DNA from: Luscinia megarhynchos
Lineage: Eukaryota > Chordata > Aves > Passeriformes > Turdidae
NCBI GenBank assembly: GCA_034336665.1
Contig: CM067565.1
Span: forward strand, 81,780,858-81,844,857
Direction: 5' to 3'
DNA length: 64,000 bases
Part shown: in pieces, positions 1 through 13,300 of the stretch
Layout of the letters: every line of letters starts with the position of its first letter
How positions within the stretch are numbered: position 1 is the first letter of the stretch
Translations under genes and position numbers: made by a program
The notes under the pieces: generated by a model
Told to the model about the DNA's origin: nothing
Seen by the model: the letters and a program-made list of their open reading frames with translations, nothing else
Database searches by the model: none

Positions 1-3000
1 TGGAGACAGATTTCAGGGTGTTTCTGAGCTTGACTAAAATTATTAAGTGACAGGACCTAAAACTCAGTTTCCATGTTTTTCTGCAGATATGTTTTTAACA
101 TCAACCATGATTATGCCTTGGACTGGCATCCTAGGAAAGCAGATGGGTTTTCCTGGCATCAGGTTTCCTAGGCTTTTGACTGTTGGAGTCTACTGCATCC
201 TGTTGTAAGGGGAATGTATTTTCCAGTGCCATAACAGGATTCTGTCTATTTCCAAGTATAGTGGTTCCCTCCTAATTCTCAGGCATGAGGTACTGCCAGG
301 AATGGCTCAGCCTGACACCATTTTACTACAATGGACATGTGAAAATAGCCTGATTCTTCACTGAGATTCCAAGCCAGGAATTAATTGAGCCAGGAACAAA
401 TAAATAATTCCTTGTTTATTCCTCAGCTAAGGTTTGCTGCTGTTGTCTGGCCATAACAGGTCAGGGAAGAAAATTGCTCTCTCTGCCTTGAAGAAAATAC
501 TACTCACAGTTAGAGATAATTAATAAATGGCAGGACTCCATTTCCTTGAGGAAAAAGATGTGCCCACCTCTTTTTAATTTAGTATTTTTTAATTTCTGTC
601 TCTTAACTACAAGTGGTTAGACTATCATTGCTACTTTATAAAACATGAAAATCTTTATAGCTTCCCTGGAGTTTTCTCTCAGCTCAGACCCCACAGTAGT
701 TACTCAATGGGGAAGCTGTTAAGGTCACAGTTGGCTTTTGGGGCAAATGCAGGGACAATGTGCCTGGAAGCACTGAGCTTGTGAGCTGAACCATAAGTTT
801 CCATGGGGAAGTATGGAGGAGTTAGTGAGTTAGGGGATGTTCTACAGAACATCACTGCCTCACCAAAGCCATGAGATCCAAACTTCAACTCTCCTTTCCT
901 CTACCATGCTGGCAACAGGACCTCCTGGTACCCACATCCCTCTTCCTTCAGAGGTACTATTGAAAATCTCCCTCACCTTGCTGTTCAGGCTCTGATCACC
1001 AGAAGTTTACTCATGGCTTTGCATCTCAGCTGAGTGCAAGGACATTTCCTAGCAATGTGAGCATTGCTTCTGCATAGCAAACCCTGAAAGGAGAGGTTTC
1101 CCCAGCACTCAACCTCCCCTGTTGCAGCTGAGGGCACTCTCCATGGTCTCTGTGCAGCAGGACAGAAGATGTGCAGCTCAGGAACCTGGCTTGTGTCCCA
1201 CCAGGGGAGACACAGGCACTGCTATCCCCCACCTGTAGCACAGCAGCAGCCCGTGGCCATGTGCTTGAGGTTGCTATGCTCTGGGGCACTGCCAGGATGC
1301 CTCCTGGGCTAAGATAGCCTTTAGGAACAGGTAAACCACAGAGGCACCTGTGAGGACACACAGCAGTCCTGCCGCAGCAGGACCAGGCTGCCTCTCCCTG
1401 CTCAGGGAGCTGCTCAAGATGCTCCTCTGCTTGGTGAGACAAGGGGATGCACCACAATTCTGCTCCACGCCTCTGCTACCCCCTGTCCATGACGCATGGC
1501 TGCTGTTACTGCAGAGAGTTTTACCTTAGTATTCTACATTTTTATACAGTCTTTATTTTTAACATTGTTTGATGATCAACTGGCCCCTTCCATCACAGTG
1601 TTAAGCACCACTAAAATAATTAATAATTCGTAGAACCTTCCAACAGAGCCTGATTTTCCTTCAGCCTTGAGACAAAAAACTTGTGGAGAAGAAAAAAGTG
1701 GCTGCTTAGTGGTGTCTACTAAAATTATGCAAGAATATAGAACAAAAAACAAAGTGAAAATGTGCACTAATCTGAAGTGTTGGGGAGAGACAGGCATTGA
1801 TGTGGCCAGGCAAACCTGTTTAGTGTCTCTATCTCTTTAAAAAAGGACCTGAATTTTGTGCATGTTGCAAATAAAGAATTTACCAGAGTATTAACAACAT
1901 CCCCATTCCTATATTGGGTCCAAATATAAGGTTCAAACGGGCACCCCTGGTACAAAAGAAGGGTATTGCTGTCCACCCATGCTCTGTTGCCTTTGCTACT
2001 TAAAGACCCCAAGCACTTTGCATTTTGCCAGCCACTTGGAATATATATACTAGCTATAAAATGATACTTAAAGAGTTCCTGCACTTTGTACAAATGGCTA
2101 TTTATGACCTGCCATCAATGTTGTTCTACAGAGAGGCATGGGGAGGGGGGATTGATGGAGCACTGAGCCAAATCCATCAGTCACTTTGCTACAAACTCTA
2201 AACAGATTTTAATTGTGAGACTAGATTTACTCCAGCCATCTGTATACGAAACGTGTCTCCCCACTGAAATAGAGAAATACTTTATCCTGAATGTTCTTTT
2301 GCAATGTATATATTGTATCAATGTCAATAAAATATTTGTCACAGCAAAAATGTAACCCTGTCTGCTGTGTAACAGAGAGCCCCAGTGGAAGGCAACATTC
2401 CCAGATTTAATGCTGACTAAACTTCTCAGTTTCACAGGAAATTAATGGGGCTGGGGAAGAGCCTTGCAATTAGAGGAGCAGGGCTACAAATTCTTGCCTT
2501 GCTGTTGGCTTGTTTTATTGGAAAGATCTCAGTTCTCGGAGCAGTACTGGGCTGATGGCTGGAATTGCTGGGAGCTTTTATTTCTCCTCAAAGCAATAAA
2601 AACAAAGCCACTGGCATGACAAGCTTACCTATGCCTCCATCTCCTGCTTTGCCAGAGCACCCCAGGTTGTTCCCCACCCAGAGCAGTGGATTTACTCCCC
2701 ACAACCCCTTTAAACTACAGCATGGCTGCTGAGACTGCCAACATGGGAGCCAATTAGGTGGTGCTGCAAAGATGTGAATGCCTGTGGTGTGACATCTATC
2801 AGCTCATCTCAAATATCCCCTGAACTGCTGTAAGTGGTAGCAGCTTTTAATCATTGCTGAGCTTGACTCAGTTCAGGCCATTTCCTTGAGCTATCCAGTC
2901 CTTTTGTCCACCTTCGAGGATGATTACAACTCTGTTTATTGTAAGAAAGCAGCATCTTCTTTAAATGTTATTCCTTTCCTTACTGCTAGCCAAAATACAA

Positions 3001-5304
3001 TTGCTTCCGAAGATCCTTGGGTTATGTGACTTCCCCCTCTCCTATTGCAGACCTAGTCTGCCACCTCAGATCTCTGGGCAGCCCAGCAGAGTCCTCAAGA
3101 CCTGGTATCCAGTCCTGCCACTGCTCAGCTCTCTCTGGCACTCAGAGAGGCATTGCATTACACCCTCCTCTCTGCATTGCCATAGACACTCACAGATATG
3201 TTTTACCCAGGCAGAACGGTTCTCCTTTGCAATCTGGAAACAGATTGCAAGCAGATGCAATCCTCCTAATGCATCTGTTAATAATACAGACAAAAAGTGA
3301 CCAGTACAGGCTGAAAGGTTGGTCTCTGGGACTCCTAGAAGTGCTGTGCATGTGAGAAAACATTTTCTCCACAATCAAGTGACCACAGCATGCAGGTGTC
3401 ATCCTTATTTTCTGTGAAGGTGCACACCCCACCAGCCCCATTGCACCCACATTTGTATTTTTTTCTCCAATGGCATATGGGTGCCACTCACTCATTTGTT
3501 GTGATTTTAGGTTATTCACACAGCTTGTGGCACCAGGACTCCAGTCTAGTTAACCTGAATGGATGCTGGCATGCTAAACATTGCAGGTTTATAGAGGATC
3601 CCTCAAAAGCTTATCCTTGCAAGGCTTTTTAAAATCCAATTTGCTTTTCACATTCTGCTGTTTCCTTGTTCCTTGGCATTTCTCTCTGATGGACAATGGA
3701 AACAGACATCTGGCTTCCATTTCAGTTTCTAGTCAGGTTTACTCTGAATTTTGTGGGCTAACAGAGTAATGTTTGTGTTGCAAGTTCCAAAAGGAGATTT
3801 TTCCTTGTTTTTAATAACATTTATTTCAGGAGAAGTTTTGAATGAATTGCTGTGTGATATTTTTGTTAGTCTGTGGTATTTATGGGGCAAGCAAAAGCTG
3901 AACTGAGGGTTAAGCCCCAGCCTTGGAGCTTCCCTCAAAATGGTGGCCCCTGGGCCACAGTTACTGAACCTAAAACATCCATCACAGGCTTAGGTGTGCG
4001 TGAAGGGAGGAATAGATACCAACACCCTCTTATCTCCATTTCTGGCCAGCCATGCTTGTCATCACGGCAGCTAGTTCTCAAATCACCAGATGAACCTCTG
4101 TGCTGTGTGATTCAGAGAGATCTGCCAGGGAAGGAGATAATAGGTCAGTGTCAGTCGTTCTGCGCTAACCTGGTGATGTTCGTTGCACAGGCATGAGCCT
4201 TGTCTCCTGGGTGATATTGAACAACCCAGGAATGATTCCAAACCTCCTCAGGCTCTGCTCTTGCTAGGCTGGCAGCACATGTCACCCTTCTCCCATTAGT
4301 GGTGAAGTGAGACATGGAGTATACGGATTTGAAGACGGGAAGGAATCCCAGTGAGGCAGGCAATGGTTTGGCAGTTAAATTTGCCATCAAAACCACTCTA
4401 ATGTATTCCATAGGCACTCTAAGTGCACTGTATTAAACACAACTGGTAATACAAAAACAGAACAGAAATATGTCTTTGATTTCCTTGCTGTTTTTTATTG
4501 CTCTAGTGTAAAGCACGTGAGCATTTGCATCCAGGATAAGGCATTAAAATGACAGTGAAATTCAGTGGGCAATGTTCCTGCCTTTAGGCAGCAGCATTGA
4601 AGGTCTGTATTTTCCTTCAAGCTCATACCTGCTAGTAGGAAAGCAGGAAAAGGCTGGAGGGGTAAGTTGCTTTTTGGACCAAGCATTAAACAGAGAAACA
4701 TTGTGAGATGCAACAGGGTGAAAATGAGGACGCACATCACTCATTCCAGAAACATCACAGCAGAGTATGTACATCTGACACATAACAAAACTTATTAAAA
4801 TGACAGTGCAAAGTCAAACACTGAAAAATTAGGAAAAGGCAGGGATCTTCAGGCAACCATTAGTTTGCTCTCTTATGCATTAACTATGTGGCTACACAGT
4901 GTTTTCCCCGCAGGGCCCTGTTTCATTCACTGCACAAGGTAGGCAGCACAAACTTAATAAATAGCATTTCAGTATTTCCTTTCTCCTTGGTGTTCGCTCT
5001 GCTGCCTTCACGGTTGGGTTCCTCATCTCCTGTGCCCCTTTCTGCTTTCTCGGTCCCTGTGCTCCCAGTCATATTCCCCTCCCTTGCTGGTGTTCCAGTC
5101 CAGAGCCCCTCCACAAGCACAACACCAAGCCTTGCTGCCTTTCCCATCAGTGCCTCCAAAGACATCCTGTCACATTTGTCTCTGCTCCCCTCCATCCTCT
5201 TCAACTCCTTTCCAGGGCTTGCTGCTGTCTCTGTAGGGTCCCACCATTATCTCCCCACTCACACAACCCTGGTCACTGAGGACTGGCCTCCCATACAACC
5301 CTTA
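1..5304. other. Unique non-coding sequence, no gene seen
   Basis: I see no coding exon, RNA gene or recognisable transposon in this stretch. Open frames exist on both strands (for example 143 codons on the minus strand at 1026-1457), but none resembles a known protein, none has a protein-like domain pattern, and frames on opposite strands overlap freely, as expected by chance. A donor-like site on the minus strand near 2623-2628 has no convincing partner acceptor. Base composition is moderate, without CpG clustering. Confidence 0.6.
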
Positions 5305-5466
5305 CCCATCCCATCCCATCCCATCCCATCCCATCCCATCCCATCCCATCCCATCCCATCCCATCCCATCCCATCCCATCCCATCCCATCCCATCCCATC
5401 CCATCCCATCCCATCCCATCCCATCCCATCCCATCCCATCCCACCCCATCCCATCCCATCCCCATC
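5305..5466. repeat. (CCATC)n pentanucleotide satellite, about 31-32 copies
   Basis: An almost uninterrupted tandem array of the 5-bp unit CCATC (CCCAT in another register) runs for about 160 bp. I see one internal substitution (a CACCC unit near 5441-5445) and one extra C at the right edge near 5461. Because 5 is not a multiple of 3, every frame cycles through the same five codons. This creates artificial open frames with a repeated Ser-His-Pro-Ile-Pro pattern on the plus strand and Met-Gly-Trp-Asp-Gly on the minus strand. These are not genes. The high homogeneity suggests recent slippage expansion, so the locus is probably length-polymorphic. The complementary strand is G-rich, with GGG every five bases. 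Confidence 0.98.
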
Positions 5467-8266
5467 AACCCCAGGGGAAGGACCAAGGAGCCAGCACTGC
5501 ATCCAGGGGCGGCAGGGGTTGGATGTGACATGGAGAGATGCCCTGCAGAGGGTGTTGGTGCCAGCCTGGGACCAGGGATCTGCCGTGCAGCAGATCCCCA
5601 GTTGTCATCACCCTCGGAGGTTAAATCTCCCGGAGGGCTCAGCAGCTGTGTTCCTCCTGCAGGCTGAGAGCCCGGGTCCCTCTGATCAGAGGTGTGGTCG
5701 GAGCTCATCATCTGATGAGACTTTTGTTGTCAGGGCAGAGAAAACACAGCGGTCCTGGGGCATGATTCATCCTAAGCAGGCACTTAATGCAGGTCAGTCG
5801 AAATGTTCCCTAGGAGTGCCACTGGCTGTAAGCAGAAACAGAGCCTGCAAAGCTCAGCAAATCCAATGCTGCACTGGTGGCCAGGAGGGGGAGATCACAC
5901 AGTCACCTAGGCTTGGTCTCATGCTCTCTAATCTCAGTCCCAGCCTGATTCCCTGATCCCTCTTCCCTCACCCAGATCATTTTCCAGGCCCAGTCCCTTT
6001 GCTCGTTGTGCTCATTGTCTTTCACCCTTCTCCAAATCCCAGCCTTGTTTCCCATCTCTCCCCCTTGCTCTTACCAGCTCCCAGGTGAACTTCCAAACCT
6101 CACCAGGCTCTTGTAAAAATCTGCTGCCCCAGCAGCCACTAAAAGTTGGCTCCACATGGCTACAGACCTTGAACAGCAATTCTGCACAGCCTGAGGCATC
6201 AAACATGCCTAGGACAGACAGGGCAATGATGCTTCTACAATCCAAGTAATTCCCAGCAGGCATGTGCAAATCACGGTTTCAGGACAACATTTGGGGCCAG
6301 TTCATAGAGAGACAAAGGGTGCATTCCTGACTCAGAGGCTACCCAAGTGCTCAATCTCAAGTCTTATTCCCACAGCATGCTGGACACAGAACATTTAAAA
6401 GAAAAGGTCACCTTTACTTTTCTAATGTGCACAAAGGCGTAATTTTTTCAGGCTTCATTCTTAAAAACTGTTACATCATTTTGGATGTAACAAATGCATG
6501 TATCCCAAAAAGGAAGACTGAGTAACCATGAAAAAATCTCTGCCCAGAAATGCTCTTACATATAGAAAAGTAAGATTCTTATGATGGGAAGTGCTGGAAA
6601 AGCTTAATTATATGTGGGTCTAACAACCTGCACGTAAAGATGAGGCACTGTCAGGAACTGATGTGTCAAAAGAAAAAGACATTAGAATAAATGCACTACA
6701 TTAAAGAGTTATAAATCACCACTCTCTGATGGCCCAGGTTAAAAAATTCTGAAGGCACCTAAGAAAGAAATTTTGGAGGAAAATACATAATCTCTCAATA
6801 AAATTATTTAGCTGAAAGACAGAAAACTCCAAGTCTACCATTTTCAGAAACACTAGGGTTATTCATCCCATGCAAATCAATACATCTTACTCTGATAAAC
6901 AAGTTCTATAATGAAAATTTAAAACATAATTACAGTGCCACTGATTGAGATACGTTAAGGTCTAACAAGCAAATTTTCAACACATGGAAATCATGTTTCA
7001 TTGTTTGATTGGACTTCGGATAAAAAGGCAATGGAGAATTGGTAGCTACAGGCTACTGGATTCCTACAGAACTTCTGACAAAGTCTTTCTTAAGACTGAA
7101 TTGCATAAATTAAGTAGCCAGAGGCAAAAAACCATCATAAACTAGAGCAAGACTGCAAAGCAGAAGAAAATCAAGAGGAACAAATGACCAATTTTCATTA
7201 TGGTGAAACACCATTCGTGAGATACAGTTAGTTTTAGTACCAGGGGATTGTGCTATTTAACATAGTCTTCAGTGCTCCTGAAATGTGAAAAAAAGCAGCA
7301 GCAGAATGAGCTGATGAGTTCCCTTTATCTAGCCAAGGCTTTGTAAGACTGTGGGGGTTGCTAAGTGCCTGGGCTTCTCAAAGCTCCAGGGGACCCCAGT
7401 GAGCCACCAAGCCAGAACTTGGGTCTATAAACCTCTCTTAACACTGTATTTGCCTGCACTGCTTTCACAAGACTGCATCTGCTATGTTGCTTCTTTCCAA
7501 CTTTAATTCACAGTACAGCTGGTCTTCAAACAAATGCTCCTTTAACAATCACAGCTATTACTTACAAAGCATAGCCTCTCCTCCTGGGAAGCTGTCAAGC
7601 ATAGCCCATGCCATACTCACTTTGGACATTGAGGATCAGCATTTGTACAGCAGGGGTCTGTTCCTGGAAACCTCTGCTTCAAACTCTGTGAAATTTCAAC
7701 CAATTCAATTTTTAAATAGCATTGCACCATGTACGTTTATAGCATTATAAAAATTAAAATAGTCTTTTTACAAAAATCAGTCCACTCCAATCAAGGGTCA
7801 AGCCAACCCAGGTCCTTTGTCCTGGCCCATTTGGTCAGGAAACTCCTTAAATTCCCTGCAGGGTCAGCCAAACTGAAGCCAGTTGCTTTAGTGCCTCACC
7901 TGTCTCTGCCTTTGAAGCCTTTGCTCAGAGTTGCTGAGGACAAGGCACTTTTAATCCCAGAATCTGGGCATGCATCCATAGATCACAGCCCCCATTCTCT
8001 CAGGCCTGACCCCACTTTTTGTTTTGGCATGAACAAATCTCCCAGATGGTGAATATAGTGGGTAATAAACATGTCTTGTGCTCCAGGTATGCTTCATTGC
8101 TGCCATTGGGGAGCCAACGAGGACGTGCTCTTTCTTGTGGCCTCAGAAATAATTCTCTCCTGGGATTTTCCTCTCACCTCCAGTAAGTAGGAATAGCAAC
8201 ACCAAGGAGTTTTCAAAAGCTCTCCATCCACTAGTAGCTCTCCCCCAACACTGCAAAGAGGGATGT
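5467..8266. other. Unique non-coding sequence, no gene seen
   Basis: The first 500 bases, next to the satellite, are relatively GC-rich with a few CpGs, but too sparse to call an island. From about 6400 to 7300 the sequence becomes AT-rich. A small 9-bp inverted repeat with a 6-base spacer sits at 6469-6492. Open frames here (for example 5519-5956, plus strand) have no recognisable protein features. Confidence 0.55.
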
Positions 8267-8316
8267 GGGGAAGGGGAAGGGGAAGGGAAGGGAAGGAGAA
8301 GGAGAAGAAGAAGGAG
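8267..8316. repeat. 50-bp pure purine tract, (GGGGAA)n grading into (GAA/GGA)n
   Basis: Every base on the plus strand is G or A. The tract starts as GGGGAA-like units and degrades to GGGAA, GGAGAA and GAAGAAG. Long homopurine-homopyrimidine runs with partial mirror symmetry can adopt triplex (H-DNA) structure, and they mutate by slippage. The leucine-rich open frame on the minus strand across it (8143-8325) is a by-product of the tract, since CTT/CTC codons encode Leu, and is not a gene. Confidence 0.9.
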
Positions 8317-10180
8317 CAGCAACATAAACTTATCAGGAAGCAGATGGGAAGAACATGGGAAGCATTACTAAGCCTTCACCTGAAATTCAATACTCAAAAT
8401 GGTCAGGCTGGTTTGGAGGCTGTAGCTCTATGATAAAGTCTGGGGAGTGTCCTGGAAAGAGCCCAGCTCAGTGTCTCTGCTGTATGAAGACAATAACTCT
8501 GTGGCTGCTCACCTCTGGGCAGTGCCAGACATTGGGGTGGACACTGCCCATGCTCTCGAATCAGCTGTGTGTTTCAGAGGTGCTCCTTTCTTCTCTCTGT
8601 GGTCATTTCCTTCTCTGCAGACAGTGCTCAGCTGGGAGATAATGGGGATCTTAGTGATCTGTGTGAGACAGCCTTCATCTCCTTTGCCCCTCTACCTCTC
8701 TCCCATACCATATAAGCCACCTCTTGTCTGTACAATCTGATGTTTGACCTCAGTTTCCCATATGGAAATTCATGTTTTCTATGTTTGACTTCCACAGGGG
8801 TCCTTCTGTAAGACCCTCTTAAGAAGTGAACAACAATCTAGATTTTTTCCCTAATCTTAGCACAAAAACAAATAAAAGTATTTACTGTTCCTTCAGCTAT
8901 TTACAGAGACAGGTGGACATTCCCACACCAGAGAGGGCAGGAAACAGTAAAAACTGTATTTCAGGGCTGATAAATGAAAGCAGCTCCACAGAGCAGCCAG
9001 CTGAGCTGAGCTCTAGCACCACTCCCCTGCCCTCTCTTTCACTTCTCACACCTTTCTCCAAGTCCCCAGCTGAAAGAAGAAAAGAAACAAATCTTCAAAG
9101 GTCAGATGCTGGTGCTGGCTTGCTGGGATGGGAGAGTTTGGTGTCTGATGTCAGTGTGGGGCTGTTTTCCCTAGTGCTCACGACAGATGGTTTTGAGGAT
9201 GACACCTCAGAAGTAAGATAAATATTTAGGGTCTGAGTTGGATGGCAGCTGTCTAACAGATTAAAAAATGTCTAAGAGGACAGTCATTTGAGTCTGTCAG
9301 CAGGGGCCCAGCCCTCTGCTTAATATCTTCACATACAGGCTAGAAAGTAAGCTCTCCCCTCCTGTCCTTATATCTGACTGCTTCAGAGACATGGGAAAGT
9401 GTTTTTTGAAGCTCCTTTGCAGAAGAACATCTCTCACAGCAAGAAAAACATGGTCAAAAGCAAGGCAGCTCTGGGGCATGGTGCACTCAGGTCTCCCTGA
9501 AGTGATGTGCTGACATTACTGGCCTGAATGTGCACAGTTTAAAAAAACTCTCAGCTGCCTTAAAGAGGGTCAGCCCATGGAAAATAATAAAACTTTCACA
9601 TTTTTGCCATGAGTTTTGTGCTAGAGCGTCTGCATAGGGGGTTGCATGTGTGCCTGTCTTGTAGCTGCTCTTAAAAGGGGAGGTTCTGGAGAGAAGAAAG
9701 AGGCAGGCCATCATCCCCCATGCAAAACTGGATATTGCTAGCTAAATATCACTATTAATTGCAGGGAAAGGGGGTTGATAGGGACTGCTGCAGCCTCCCA
9801 TCTTTACCCAACATGGACACATGTGTGTCATGCACCTGGCAGAGCACACACCTCCAGTTTCTTGGCAGTCAAGCTAGGTAGGGCATCTGCACTTAGACCA
9901 GGGTGGAATTGTACCTGGACATCAACACACATTAAACAGTTTTAGTTCCATGCCTAAACCATCTCTGGGGGAAGGGAGATGTTTCAAACATACCTTTTTG
10001 CTCCAGACAAGGGGTTATATTCATCCATCTAAATACATAAGCAGTTTAGACTGTTAGAAACTGAGGGCAATCCCCAATTTTCTTTTTTCTTCTTTGCACT
10101 GAAAAAAAAAGACACCTGAGGACTAAGAACAATTCTGGAAAATTTTCATTATTGGATTTTCTGAGAAAAGTTTGTAAGTT
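8317..10180. other. Unique non-coding sequence, no gene seen
   Basis: No coding exon, RNA gene or clear transposon is visible. Open frames at 8826-9221 (plus) and elsewhere are short and unrecognised. A 9-base A run occurs near 10101-10109. Confidence 0.55.
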
Positions 10181-10354
10181 GGTGAGGCACTGGAACAAAT
10201 TGGAGATGTTTCACCCCTGGCAGTGTTCAAGGCCAGGTTGGATGGGGCTTTGAGCAACCTGGTCTTGTGGGAGGTGTCCCTGCCCATGGCAGGGGGTGTT
10301 GGAACTAGATGATCTTTAAGGTCCCTTCCAACCTGAATCATACTATGATTCTAC
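10181..10354 (+). mobile_element. CR1 LINE, 5'-truncated 3' end
   Basis: This is the 3' untranslated end of a CR1 non-LTR retrotransposon in plus orientation. Diagnostic segments are seen in order: GAGGCACTGGAACA, then GTTCAAGGCCAGGTTGGAT, then TGTCCCTGCCCATGGCAGGG, then AACTAGATGATCTTTAAGGT and CCCTTCCAACC. It ends in the family's short terminal repeat (ATGATTCTA-like). About a dozen bases usually present after GGAACA appear to be deleted near 10196-10205. The copy is 5'-truncated, as most CR1 insertions are, and has no coding capacity. CR1 is the dominant LINE of birds and reptiles, so this element is the main evidence for the organism group. Confidence 0.95.
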
Positions 10355-13300
10355 AAAGTTTGTTGGGAAACCCAATAGGTAATGCAAAATTCCTCTGATG
10401 CTCCAATAGGACAAATGCTGGGGCCCAACACAGGGTCAGGTAAAGACCAAGAGCAGCAGTTGTTTGTCTTTCTTGACAGTATCATGAGTCCCAATTAGCA
10501 ACTTCAGGCATCTTTGTAGTAGTGCATCTTTTTTATTAGGGGTCAGGCTTTCACCTTTCCTTCTCTAAGTGATACCCCAGGGGAATCAAAATAAAGGTCC
10601 AAGATAGGCTCTGTCAAGTTGTGTTCCCTTCAGCTAAGCTATCAGAGTTCAGCTCCACAACATAGCCACATACAGCAGTTTAAGTTGGGCAAAATGTACC
10701 ATTTTGATGTTGAGTGTGAAGCTGAGAGAAGGTTTATCCTTTTACACTATCCTGTCAATGACTTTCTCCATTAGAATTTCTCTTCAATAGGAATTGTTTC
10801 AATTTAGACCCTTAGGAATAGTCTGTGCATAATTTTTCATTCTGACTTAATGATATTAGCTTCAAAGCCAATGTAATTAAAGTAGCATTCCCTCCTCCTC
10901 CACAGTCACACTTTAACTGGTATAAAGGGACTTACTTATAATGGTACTATTTACATGAAAATTAACTGCATTAATTTTTCCTTCTCTGCACACCTGTACC
11001 ACATGCAAACAGCTGCAACATCACAAGGGGATGAACTGGGGATGAAATACTGAAATCCTTTTGACAAATTAAAATGTGTTCAGGACTAGGCAGGTGATAT
11101 TAACAAGGCAGACCACCTCACACTCTGGTCTTGCACTTAGTGAGACAGACTGAGAGTCAGCATCTGTGGTTGAGGAAAAGGAGTCTAGTAGAGTGTGATT
11201 TAGGATACTCTGTCAAGAAGGTCCCAAAAGAACGGGGAACTTACAGCTTCTGGTGTCACACCAGCATGAATCAGGATCTCCACTCCTGAAGGCAGAGAAC
11301 AAGGTGTTGGTTTCAATTACTGCCTCTCCCTATGTTCTCCTACACATGGTTCTGTCAAGTCCCACAACTCCTTGTTTGGGTACTGAAGTTTGCAGCCATC
11401 CCTCCACCCTCCCCACCCTGCTTTTCCACCTCCCAAACTCCAGGTCTCCTTCCAAAGCAACCAGAGGCATCTCTCATCAGGTAAGCACCTCTAAGTCACC
11501 ACAGTCACGTTCCCTGCACAGATGCCAGACAAAGTGCAACATAATTTCACATTTGTCACTTCCCAGACTCCTTCCCAGTCTCCCTGATTTGTGATTTCTA
11601 TTTCAGGAGTTCTGCAAAGGAGCTCCACTGATTAATCCTCCATCTATGAACTAAAAGCAGTTTTAATCCCAGGGCATGGGGGAGGGACCCTTAAACATTC
11701 CTGGTGGAAAGAAGCAGTATTAATTCTGGCATGGGAACAGTACCTAGCTTGCCTGTAGAATTACCTAATTTGTTTCTTAATGGACACAATGCTTTGCTGA
11801 TAAAAGCCATAAAGTGCCTTTAAAAAAAATTAAGAAAGAGATTGTTCCTTCTTTACCCATTGGAGATTTCATTTGTAATGTTTATGCTCCATCCTGGAAA
11901 GCAGGAAGGGTTATGCTCTGGATGGAAAATTAACAGGTGTAGGCTCGAGTACTTTGTTAACTTTGAAAGGGAAGGGAGGAGTTCACCATTGAAGAAATGC
12001 TGAGAGCAGCTCCTTTAAGAATTACTGTCCAGCCAGAGGTTCAGGGTGGGGCAGGAGGGATGCCTAGACATCCAGGGAAATGCTTTACCTCTGATCTTTT
12101 GTGTTATAGAAGAAGAGATCACAGATTAAACCCAGTCTCTAAATTTCCCTAATCTGGATAGTAAGGAAAGTTAGTTCTGCCACATATCAGATAAAAGCTG
12201 GGACCAAACAGCACTCCCTAGGCAGAAAGGATTATCAGCCATTTGGCTCTTTCTTCTGATGCAGCCTTCAGGTGTCGTCATTTTCTTATAAATGCTGATG
12301 TCTCAGCAAAATGGAGGAGGAGGAATGGTAGATCCTAGAGATGAGAATAAGGAAGAGCTTTTCAGATAATATATTTGACATCTGAATATCAACCAAATAT
12401 TCAGAAACTGAAAATCAGATCCCTGCCCAGCTCTGGATCCTGGCCCAGTGCTTTGTTTTGGCCATTTCTGCAGGCTGAATTTGTGCTGCTGACCACTGCC
12501 AGGCAGTCTAGCTCTGAGATAGATGAACCATTTGTGTAATTTAACATGACAGGTCCTGTGTTCTGTAATGCATGATGTATTTCCAGGGACCCCAGGCTTT
12601 CATCTTAAGCCCAACAGCCCAACAGCCAGGTTTTGGTACCCAGGCTGAAGTGCTGGGGCTCCTGCTTGTACTCCTTGCCACATTTGCTTGGAGTTGCTGG
12701 AAGGGTGCTGGACTCAGCACTGCCATTTTTCCACGTCTCCATGGCAGGCAAAGTCTTTCTGGCATGTATGTGGTGTATGTGATGTGTGCTGGGCATGGTG
12801 CTGCAGCAGGGTTGCTCATGTTTCCTGTCAAGGTTAGTGGATCACCCACTCTCACCCCTTCAGGTCTGGGATCCCTTGTTCAGTTATTCCCACACTGGAC
12901 ATCTTGGAGATGCGTGACTGAAAGGGCACCATCTCCTCTAATGCCTGGAAGCCTCTTACAAGAAGGAGGGGAAAAGCAACCCATCCTCTGAGATTTATCT
13001 TTCTCTCCAGGATGGGGACAGCAGGCTGGGTTGGACACAGAGAGCTTGGAGGTCAGGCTCCCCACAGCAGCAAGCTTCCTCCCTGTCCAGGAGATGAGGA
13101 TGGAGCAACAGAGCTTCTGGAGGCTGGACTAAAGTAGATAAGAAACCAAAGTAAAACATTTGAGCTGACAGAGAAAACTTGATGATCCAGGAGTATCCGT
13201 GGAATAAAGGAAGACCTTGCAGAGATCAGTGGTATAAGAGCAATAAAGCAAAAGAACGTGACTAGCTACTCAAAATAAAGCTCCTTGAATCATACTGCAT

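Noticed and set aside
4888..5711. Long open frames (259 codons plus strand, 150 and 66 codons minus strand) with Ser-His-Pro-Ile-Pro or Met-Gly-Trp-Asp-Gly repeats
   Set aside because: They are produced by the (CCATC)n satellite, whose 5-bp unit has no stop on either strand. Flanking parts show no protein features.
8143..8325. Leucine-rich minus-strand frame resembling a signal peptide
   Set aside because: The leucine run is a direct translation of the purine tract's complementary strand.
8748..8765. MIR-like word CCTCAGTTTCC
   Set aside because: A single 11-base word without the rest of a MIR core, so chance is likely.
10123..10341. Minus-strand 72-codon frame
   Set aside because: It is antisense to a CR1 3' untranslated tail.
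11442..11480. 37-base segment between a strong acceptor-like and a strong donor-like site
   Set aside because: Very short, unrecognised and isolated. Such pairs are common in vertebrate non-coding DNA.
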